A stretch of DNA of 6,577 nucleotides from Methanosarcina sp. (GTDB lineage Archaea; Halobacteriota; Methanosarcinia; Methanosarcinales; Methanosarcinaceae): contig JADGNM010000149.1 of NCBI GenBank assembly GCA_017883485.1, forward strand, positions 1 to 6,577, given 5' to 3'. Positions within the stretch are counted from its first letter, which is position 1. Each line of letters begins with the position of its first letter. The translations under genes and the position numbers were made by a program. Of the stretch, positions 1-4,968 are shown in pieces. The notes beneath the pieces are model-generated. The model was not told the origin of the DNA and searched no databases. It saw nothing but the letters and a program-made list of their open reading frames with translations.

Positions 1-21
1 TTTTTATTCTACCATTGGTTA

Positions 22-462
22 TTAATCACACTTATCTGTGATGTCAAAATCAATATCAATCAACTGATTTTGGGTAGGCTGAATAGTTACGTATTTTTTA
101 TAAACAGGCAGAATTTTTCGTGAAGAAATTCCGTGTATTGTTGTCACAACCGGCGTATTGACAAGTGCACTGTAGGTAAGGGGAAGATAGTCAAAGTGGT
201 TGTGTATTATATCGAACTCATTTGCTCTCTCAAAAACTTCTGATATGTGCAGGCACTCGTATACCTTTACCATTATACTCTTATCTTCCTCGTAGGGTCT
301 GGGGCAGACTGCATGAAGCTTGGCTGTAGTATGCGAATCCGCCGTCGCAAATAATGTAACGTCAATTCCCCTTTTTACCAGCCCTTCTGTTAATAAAGAT
401 ACTACCGATTCCCAAGGGCCATACTTTTTAGGTGGTGTACTCCATGCAATCGGAGATAACAT
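22..462 (-). pseudogene. N-terminal fragment of a GT4 glycosyltransferase, truncated by foreign DNA
   Basis: The frame gives the N-terminal Rossmann half of a family-4 (GT-B fold, retaining, nucleotide-sugar-dependent) cytoplasmic glycosyltransferase. Visible landmarks from ATG462 are LSPIAW (2-7), YGPWE (14-18), TEGLVKRGIDVTLFAT (25-40), DIIHNHFDYLPL (84-95) and VVTTIHG (105-111). Family resemblance ends at VYKKY (120-124). The last 22 residues, VTIQPTQNQ onward, are encoded by a repeat and do not look like a glycosyltransferase. The donor-binding C-terminal domain is missing, so the 146-aa product should be inactive. The start is ambiguous. Relatives begin Met-Arg-Ile-Gly-Met, and here that first Met codon is ATA (472-474), 7 nt after a GGGGG ribosome site. 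ATG462 is the first standard start inside conserved sequence, and an upstream TTG at 528 has no ribosome site. It is the last gene of the minus-strand glycan operon, beginning about 90 nt after the GH130 stop. The GT4 call is confident; the exact sugar is unknown. Confidence 0.75.
64..90. repeat. Dispersed repeat copy 1, probable mobile-element end at the GT4 truncation point
   Basis: This 27-bp stretch matches 4052-4077 at about 25 of 27 positions, in the same orientation, sharing the core GGCTGAATAGTTAC. It begins exactly where the GT4 reading frame at 462-22 stops resembling its family (after residue Tyr124, codon at 91-93). A sequence that recurs elsewhere and interrupts a gene suggests the terminus of an insertion element whose body would lie left of the window. 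No transposase is visible, so the mobile-element reading is inference. Confidence 0.5.
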
Positions 463-480
463 TCCAATTCTTATAATAAT

Positions 481-486
481 ACCCCC
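481..486 (-). promoter_or_regulatory. Ribosome binding site pointing to an ATA codon as ancestral GT4 start
   Basis: The minus strand reads TTTTGGGGGT here. The G-run lies 7 nt before an ATA codon at 472-474, which stands where relatives have ATG (Met-Arg-Ile-Gly-Met). It is about 19 nt from the next in-frame ATG at 460-462, which is too far for efficient pairing. The spacing suggests the original start was ATG at 472-474 and has mutated to ATA. Confidence 0.45.
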
Positions 487-535
487 AAAACTACTCACAT
501 CCCATCTTTTTAATTCTTGTTTTAACAAATTTTTA

Positions 536-567
536 TTTTACTTTTCTTTCAAATTTTACTTTTCTTT
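536..567. repeat. Tandem 18-bp duplication across the GH130 stop codon
   Basis: The unit TTTTACTTTTCTTTCAAA (plus strand) occurs at 536-553, and its first 14 bases recur exactly at 554-567. On the coding strand this duplicates the codons AAA GAA AAG TAA AAT, so the TAA stop of the GH130 gene is also duplicated in the same frame. It looks like a replication-slippage duplication of the gene's 3' tail. No regulatory role is evident. Confidence 0.75.
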
Positions 568-1596
568 TAATTTAGTGTCGCCCTTCTTTGGATCATTGGT
601 AACTCCCAGGTCTTCTTCAAACCAGTTGCAGAATTCCTCAGGGCACTGCGTTTCAGGACATCCATGGATATAGTCAAGAACATCGCGAATTTTTGCGCTG
701 GCCAGTGATACTGATATATCCGCACTTCCATAATAAATGCGGATTACATCATCCACTAAAACCCATCCACAAGGGAAAACAACATCATTAACGTCTCCAC
801 TGCGTTCATACATTTCGCGGGGCCCGAAAACCTATCCTTCTGACCTATGGAGCACTTTTCTGGGATCTTCAAGATCAAGAAGGGCCAGTCCAAGCCTGTA
901 ACTTGCCTTAGAAGTTGTCTGGCGTACTCCATGGTACATAATTAACCATCCGTCAGATGTACGGAGTGGCTGCGGAGATAATCCGATTTTTCGTGCGTCC
1001 CACCATCCACCTTCTCGAGCATATAGAAGAACCTCGTGATCTCCCCAGTATCTCATATCCGGAGAAAAGGATATCCAGATATTTGCCTTCGCACCCGCCA
1101 TACCGGATACAGGCCTGTGTAGCATCGCCCACCTGCCGTTAAATCTTACCGGAAAAACAGCAGCATCTTTATTTTCAGGCGGCAGGGTAGCTCCAACTCG
1201 ATCAAAATTACGGAAATCTTCCGTATAGGCAAGAGCTGGTAATGGGCCTGAATCAGAAAAAGCCGTATATGTTACAGCCCATTTTCCCATCTCGTCTACG
1301 TAAGTTATACGCGGATCTTCAATGCCGTATATTTCTTCAGGGTAGTTTACAGGGTCCGGCATAAGGGTTGGTTTAGGGTCAATTTCCCAGCCGTCAACTC
1401 CATTCTTACTCCTGGCTACTGTAAGGTGAGAAAAGCCCCTGTGATCTTCGACACGCACCATTAATAGAGTTATACCGTTAACTATAGCGGCTGCAGGGTT
1501 AAATACCGAATGAGCTCGATACGGCCAATCATCAACTGTAAGTATCGGATTTTTCGGATTCCTCTGGAACAGCTCTCCATGATCTTTCCACATCAT
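556..1596 (-). CDS. GH130 glycosidase / mannoside phosphorylase-like protein with an in-frame UAG
   Basis: The frame has 346 codons and resembles the PH1107-related glycosidases of family GH130, five-bladed beta-propeller enzymes that mostly phosphorolyse (some hydrolyse) beta-mannosides. Conserved stretches in order are NPILT (16-20), FNPAA (32-36), VRVED (47-51), GIEDPR (91-96; Asp94 is the likely proton donor by family analogy), HRPVSG (160-165), WWDARKIGLSP (198-208), IMYHGVR (219-225), LGLALLDLEDPRKVLHRSE (235-253), then after the UAG VFGPRE, ERSGDVNDVVFPCGWVL and IYYGSAD. Codon 255 (832-834) is TAG where relatives have Trp (WVFGP). Both sides stay in the same frame and total length is normal, so there is no indel. 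In a Pyl-decoding methanogen the UAG could be pyrrolysine; otherwise the product stops at 254 aa, losing the last blade. The ATG at 1596 is set by GAGGT 7 nt upstream (a second ATG follows at once) and overlaps a TGA in the upstream GT frame, suggesting translational coupling. Substrate and direction are unproven; flanking glycosyltransferases suggest mannan-type glycan metabolism. Confidence 0.85.
832..834 (-). other. In-frame UAG codon: possible pyrrolysine or Trp-to-amber nonsense
   Basis: The coding strand reads GAA GGA TAG GTT TTC GGG CCC. The six codons between the TAG and the downstream ATG at 813 encode VFGPRE, which is normal GH130 family sequence, so homology continues without a gap. 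One G-to-A change from TGG (Trp) explains the codon. Only a short possible stem lies just downstream (TTTCG pairing with CGAAA around a 7-nt loop); it is too small to count as a PYLIS-type element. Confidence 0.85.
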
Positions 1597-1601
1597 ATTA
1601 T

Positions 1602-3989
1602 CTACCTCATTTTGCCTGATTTGTAGATAGCAGGCTCTTTTTCTTTCGCAACCCCGTCACATACTTTGGGCTGGAACGCCATACCGAAGGGCTTATTTGT
1701 GTGTTTATTTAAAGAGCTCAAAGCCATAAGATAGCAAATTACGGGTTCTGCACCCTGGTTACAGTTCATGCCGTCGGAATTGAGCCCGTCGCAGACCGCA
1801 CCTGTTGAGTAATCATACATAACAGTTCGCAAGCGGTTTCTCCCCAGGAAATGCTCAAAAGAATATTTTGCAAGTTCCAGATATTTCCTTTCACGCACAA
1901 TCTCATAAGCCAAAACATAAGCCTGAGTCAGGTAACCTGCCTCAATTGGCTGCTGGTCAAAAATCGGCTTTTGTCCATCGTAAGAGTACCAGCCATGATT
2001 TCCAACTAGATCAAAAAAGTCGCCTCTCCATTGAATCTCAGTAAGGAAATCCAGTGTATCAAGGCCAATTTTTCTGTAAGTCCTGTCTTTGGTATAATTG
2101 TACGCCAGTAAAAGAGATTCACTTAATTTTGCATTGCTGTAGGTAACTGTAGGTTCAAACCAGTTCCAGTCCTCTTTATGGTTAGTTTCATATAAATCGA
2201 CCAGAGAATCTGCGTGGTTGACAAATATAGATTCAAAGGCGTCTTTCTCTATATAAGAATCTACCGACTTGACAGCACCCCTGCGTGAATTGAATATATA
2301 CCCAAATTCAACTGCATCTACATCGGCCCTGAGGATCTCATACAAACCACACATTGCATAGGCTTTTGCCCTCGGATAGCTCAGATTTTCAATTTCTGGG
2401 CCGGATTTGCTGACAAGGTTATTTGCAAGCGTGCGTATGTTTTTTGAGAGATAAGAGCAGCTTATCACATGTCCAAGCCCGTAAACAGCGCGTCCGAGAG
2501 TGTCCTCACTGCCTGTTTCATCCAAAAATTCTCTTTTATAACTCATGAAGTTATGAAAATGACCCGTATCGGTCTGGGCATGTTCAAGAAAGCTCATGTA
2601 TGTTATAATTAACTTCCAGAGCTCTTCGGCTTTTGCCTCGCTATCGATTAACTGCGTCAGTGCAACAAGAGCCCTGCCCACATCATCAGTACTGTACCCG
2701 TGATGACGAGCCGGTACACCAAGATTTGTGTGTTGAATGATACCCACATCATCGGTCAATAGCTCAAGGTGATCAAGTTTTACTTCAGGAAGCTGGTTTG
2801 GAAGGAAACTAAATCTGTTTTGTATCGTTGGATGGGCAGTGTATTTCTTTCGAGCTTTACTGAAAACAGAATTGTATCCTCTACCTACGTTTTTCCATGT
2901 CATTTTTCTGCCAAAATCGTATGCCTTTTTACGCATATAATCACACTTTTCTGGATTTTCAATTAAGTACAAAAGAGATTTTTTAAATCCTTCTGTGTCT
3001 CCGAAATCTACGAGTAAACCGCGATTTTCGGAAAGCATTTCCTGGGCATACCAATAAGGAGTGGAAATTATTGCTTTTCCCATGCCTATGGCATAGGTCA
3101 GAGCGCCGCTTACTATCTGCTCTCTGGAAAGATAGGGAGATGCGTAAATATCACTGGCAAGGACATAATTGCAGAGTTCTTCTTTTTCGACAAATTTGTC
3201 GTGGAATACTACATTGTTCTCAAGTCCGAGTTCTGAAACCTTGTTATTTAAATATTGTCTATATACTTCTCCCTGAGTCTTTTTGACCATAGGGTGTGTG
3301 GCACCCAGTATGAGGTAAACAAGGCCGGGATATTGATTTATAACATCAGGAAGGGCTTCGAGCATACTTTCGATCCCTTTATTCTGGCTCAGCAGGCCGA
3401 AAGTAAGAACAAGTGGAGATCCCTTCAGATTTAACTTCTTTTTATACTTACCGCGGTCATTAAACGGATAGTCAGGCAATCCATGAAAAATCACTTCTAT
3501 CTTGTCCTCAGGAGCGTTGTAAACATCTTTTAGCATATTGACTGCAGTCTGGCTCATTACGATTAGCTTTTCTGAGTATTTGATAAGGTTTTCCGTGGAT
3601 GCCCGATACGTCGGCTCCGGCTCCCGAATCACAGTATGCATTGTGGTTATTACAGGTTTATTTATTCCTGACAGAAGAGCGAAAATGTAATCGCCTGCAC
3701 TCCCCCCAAAAAGACCGAATTCGTGCTGAAGACATACAATATCAACAGTAGATTGGTTTATATAATCCGCAGCCCGGTAATAATCTTCTATTTTTTCTCT
3801 CTCTATTTGGAAAACAACTTCTTCAGGATAATTATAAGTTTCAGAAGGATCATTCAAAGCAATAACTTCACAATGAACATCGTCGTTTTCTCCAGAAACC
3901 GAATTTAAAAGATCAGAAGTGAATGTAGCAATCCCACACTCTTTTGGAACATAAGTTCCTATAAATAATACTTTCAATTGCTTATTCAA
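1602..3989 (-). CDS. GT4 glycosyltransferase fused to a C-terminal alpha/alpha-toroid-like domain
   Basis: This is a 795-aa two-domain protein. Residues about 5-385 form a GT-B family-4 glycosyltransferase: GTYVPKECGIATFTSDL (11-27), LQHEFGLFGGSAGD (87-100), TTMHTV (115-120), FHGLPDYPF (168-176), LTFGLLSQNKGIE (195-207) and the donor-binding region around SREQIVSGALTYAIGMGKAIIST (288-310, Glu290). Residues about 405-765 look like a helical alpha/alpha-toroid of the six-hairpin type seen in many glycan-active enzymes: TDDVGRALVAL (434-444), HFHNFM (477-482), EDTLGRAVYGLGH (495-507), WNWFEP (608-613), NAKLSESLLLAY (619-630), QQPIEAGYLTQAY (679-691) and GAEPVICYLMAL (747-758). There is no signal peptide or membrane span, so it should act in the cytoplasm. 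The TTG start at 3989 is chosen because GGAGGT sits 5 nt upstream. It is the first gene of the operon and ends in TAG, with TGA two codons later overlapping the GH130 ATG. The sugar transferred is unknown; mannose is a guess from the GH130 neighbour. Whether the toroid is catalytic cannot be read from sequence. Confidence 0.88.
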   Translation of the reverse strand: MNKQLKVLFIGTYVPKECGIATFTSDLLNSVSGENDDVHCEVIALNDPSETYNYPEEVVFQIEREKIEDYYRAADYINQSTVDIVCLQHEFGLFGGSAGDYIFALLSGINKPVITTMHTVIREPEPTYRASTENLIKYSEKLIVMSQTAVNMLKDVYNAPEDKIEVIFHGLPDYPFNDRGKYKKKLNLKGSPLVLTFGLLSQNKGIESMLEALPDVINQYPGLVYLILGATHPMVKKTQGEVYRQYLNNKVSELGLENNVVFHDKFVEKEELCNYVLASDIYASPYLSREQIVSGALTYAIGMGKAIISTPYWYAQEMLSENRGLLVDFGDTEGFKKSLLYLIENPEKCDYMRKKAYDFGRKMTWKNVGRGYNSVFSKARKKYTAHPTIQNRFSFLPNQLPEVKLDHLELLTDDVGIIQHTNLGVPARHHGYSTDDVGRALVALTQLIDSEAKAEELWKLIITYMSFLEHAQTDTGHFHNFMSYKREFLDETGSEDTLGRAVYGLGHVISCSYLSKNIRTLANNLVSKSGPEIENLSYPRAKAYAMCGLYEILRADVDAVEFGYIFNSRRGAVKSVDSYIEKDAFESIFVNHADSLVDLYETNHKEDWNWFEPTVTYSNAKLSESLLLAYNYTKDRTYRKIGLDTLDFLTEIQWRGDFFDLVGNHGWYSYDGQKPIFDQQPIEAGYLTQAYVLAYEIVRERKYLELAKYSFEHFLGRNRLRTVMYDYSTGAVCDGLNSDGMNCNQGAEPVICYLMALSSLNKHTNKPFGMAFQPKVCDGVAKEKEPAIYKSGKMR
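1604..1608 (-). promoter_or_regulatory. Ribosome binding site of the GH130 gene, overlapping the upstream stop
   Basis: GAGGT on the minus strand ends 7 nt before ATG1596. It overlaps the last codons of the upstream glycosyltransferase (ATG AGG TAG), a compact arrangement that supports translational coupling and this choice of start. Confidence 0.7.
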
Positions 3990-3994
3990 TTAAT

Positions 3995-4000
3995 ACCTCC
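3995..4000 (-). promoter_or_regulatory. GGAGGT ribosome binding site fixing a TTG start
   Basis: A perfect GGAGGT on the minus strand lies 5 nt before TTG3989, with no ATG in frame nearby. It decides the non-ATG start of the 795-aa glycosyltransferase. Confidence 0.85.
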
Positions 4001-4051
4001 AAACTTACATTAATTTATAGACTTTTTAATATCTTCGAGATTGTCAAAGAC

Positions 4052-4087
4052 TGATTTTTGGTGGCTGAATAGTTACCAAAAACTCAG
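4052..4087. repeat. Dispersed repeat copy 2 forming a hairpin
   Basis: Positions 4052-4077 match 64-90 (about 25 of 27 positions, core GGCTGAATAGTTAC). Here, unlike copy 1, the sequence continues into the inverse of its start: CTGATTTTTGGT pairs with ACCAAAAACTCAG around the loop GGCTGAATAGTT, giving a stem of about 12 bp with one bulge. It lies about 60 bp upstream of the glycan operon start. It could be a solo transposon terminus, a MITE remnant or a regulatory hairpin; the sequence alone does not decide. Confidence 0.5.
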
Positions 4088-4125
4088 AAAATAATGAAAA
4101 GTCTCAAGATTCAACACCTTTCATA

Positions 4126-4144
4126 TTTTACATAAAATGTAAAA
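4126..4144. promoter_or_regulatory. Perfect 8-bp palindrome, candidate operator upstream of the glycan operon
   Basis: TTTTACAT and ATGTAAAA flank the 3-nt spacer AAA with no mismatch. The dyad lies about 140 bp before the TTG start of the glycosyltransferase operon. Its size and spacing fit a dimeric winged-helix regulator site, but AT-rich DNA produces such dyads by chance and no regulator is linked to it here. Confidence 0.35.
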
Positions 4145-4159
4145 AATATAAGTTAAAAG

Positions 4160-4222
4160 GATTATTTCATCACATATACATCGATTAAATATCAAATACG
4201 TCCATATGAAAATGAAATAATC
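4160..4222. repeat. 63-bp unit bounded by perfect 11-bp inverted repeats
   Basis: GATTATTTCAT (4160-4170) and its exact reverse complement ATGAAATAATC (4212-4222) enclose 41 bp. Inside the arms CATAT and ATATG extend the pairing after a small internal loop. It abuts the point (about 4231) where the DUF1328 relic loses its C-terminal homology, so it may be a small non-autonomous element or a hairpin that replaced the gene's 3' end. No clear target-site duplication is seen. Confidence 0.45.
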
Positions 4223-4231
4223 GCAAGTATT

Positions 4232-4356
4232 AACAAAGATTATGATGACCCACCTCACAATCTCTATAGGAAACCGACAATTCCCCGTGCGCCCAGTATA
4301 TATGCAATAAATGCTAATATAAGAAAAATTACAGCAAGTCCTATCAAATCAACTAT
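4232..4356 (-). pseudogene. Decayed DUF1328 (UPF0391) small membrane protein
   Basis: On the minus strand, codons from 4356 read IVDLIGLAVIFLILA then FIAYILGARGIVGFL before a TAG at 4264-4266. A second frame starting at 4267 continues IEIVRWVIIIFV. Together these match the two transmembrane hairpin halves of DUF1328/UPF0391 proteins, short (about 50-aa) integral membrane proteins of unknown function that are common in methanosarcinas. A ribosome site GAGGGGG (4364-4370) stands 7 nt before codon 4354-4356, which is ATA where ATG is expected. A one-base deletion near 4268-4270 causes the frame change, and homology ends at about 4232, before the family's usual second-helix end. A lost start, frameshift and missing C-terminus together indicate a dead gene. 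Identification rests on remembered family pattern, so a profile search would be needed to confirm it. Confidence 0.6.
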
Positions 4357-4500
4357 GTTTCAACCCCCTCAGCGGTATCTAACCGACAAATCAAGAGACG
4401 TTTTATTGATCTGTGTATTTTGATTAAGAGTTGACAACTATCAATAAATTAATTCTAAATTTTGTGATTCAGAATGTATTAAAGAATTTCTGATTTGAGT

Positions 4501-4518
4501 TGTATCACTAGTGTATCA
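4501..4518. repeat. Direct repeat TGTATCA x2 with 11-bp period
   Basis: TGTATCA occurs at 4501-4507 and 4512-4518, one helical turn apart, with the perfect dyad CACTAGTG (4506-4513) spanning the junction. This is a plausible protein-binding site by geometry, but chance occurrence is not excluded. Confidence 0.3.
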
Positions 4519-4651
4519 GTATTAAAACAATATAACATGTAAAGAAATATGGTTAAGAAACCAGTATTAATTAAAGGTGGATATTATACAGTCGAGTTTC
4601 CAGTAAATTTATCTAATTATGGTATTATTTATAATTACATATAATTAATAA

Positions 4652-4670
4652 TATTATTTATCAAATAATA
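4652..4670. repeat. Perfect AT-rich inverted repeat
   Basis: TATTATTT and AAATAATA flank the spacer ATC without mismatch. The left arm is one of four TATTATTT copies in this AT-rich zone, and ATTATTTATC recurs at 4776-4785. The repeats may simply reflect base composition. Confidence 0.35.
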
Positions 4671-4778
4671 GTAAACTATAAATATTAAATATAAATAAAT
4701 GTCTGTAATTACTCAAATATAACTATTATTTAGTCATATATTAAAAAAATACCATTGACAATATTATTTTTAATCATT

Positions 4779-4800
4779 ATTTATCGTTGATAACGTAAAT
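4779..4800. promoter_or_regulatory. 22-bp near-perfect dyad, candidate operator
   Basis: ATTTA-CGTT pairs with AACG-TAAAT around the loop GAT, giving nine base pairs with a single bulged T at 4784. It is located about 170 bp before the DUF429 gene. It contains the sole G/C-bearing symmetric core in an otherwise AT-only stretch, which makes it less likely to be pure composition. Confidence 0.3.
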
Positions 4801-4941
4801 CTTTTTCTTATTTCGTTAAGTTTGCAATTTAAGCTTATGAAAAAGGGCATATTTATCATCAATTAGTAATTTTGAGGTCGTCCACTAATACCCGATTGAT
4901 GTTTTATTGACATAATCTCCAATATGCCTAAGAAAAAATCT

Positions 4942-4949
4942 TTTAAATT
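4942..4949 (+). promoter_or_regulatory. Possible TATA box of the DUF429 gene
   Basis: TTTAAATT lies about 24 nt before ATG4969, following an A-rich stretch that could act as a BRE. At standard archaeal spacing transcription would begin almost at the ATG, implying a leaderless or nearly leaderless mRNA. That fits the absence of a Shine-Dalgarno sequence just before this gene, but the call rests on an AT-rich octamer in AT-rich DNA. Confidence 0.35.
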
Positions 4950-4968
4950 TTCGTCTTGAATTACATGT

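Larger units (their letters stand above)
4357..4968. other. AT-rich intergenic region without a convincing gene
   Basis: These 612 bases separate the DUF1328 relic from the DUF429 gene. The stretch 4600-4790 is extremely AT-rich and contains four exact copies of TATTATTT (4623, 4652, 4724 and 4762) plus small dyads described separately. Only tiny open frames occur (4549-4644, 31 codons; 4838-4867, 9 codons), with no ribosome sites. No tRNA, CRISPR repeat or riboswitch pattern was recognised. Confidence 0.6.

Noticed and set aside
556..813. A separate 85-aa gene starting at ATG813
   Set aside because: It is the C-terminal part of the GH130 frame. The six codons between the TAG and this ATG are already family sequence, and no ribosome site precedes it.
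813..829. PYLIS-like stem-loop after the GH130 UAG
   Set aside because: Only a 5-bp stem (TTTCG/CGAAA) with a 7-nt loop is visible. This is too weak, and such elements are not strictly required for UAG decoding in methanosarcinas.
4011..4019. TATAAATTA on the minus strand as promoter of the glycan operon
   Set aside because: Standard spacing would start transcription at about 3989, removing the strong GGAGGT site at 3995-4000 from the mRNA, so the real promoter probably lies elsewhere.
4549..4644. Small plus-strand frame of 31 codons (MVKKPVLIKGG...)
   Set aside because: No ribosome site, very AT-rich surroundings and no recognisable family, so chance cannot be excluded.
4838..4867. Nine-codon frame MKKGIFIIN
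   Set aside because: Too short, with no ribosome site or conserved context; only an intact homolog would change this.
3990..4968. CRISPR array, tRNA or riboswitch in the long intergenic region
   Set aside because: No regularly spaced repeat, cloverleaf or conserved aptamer pattern was recognised; the repeats present are short and irregular.
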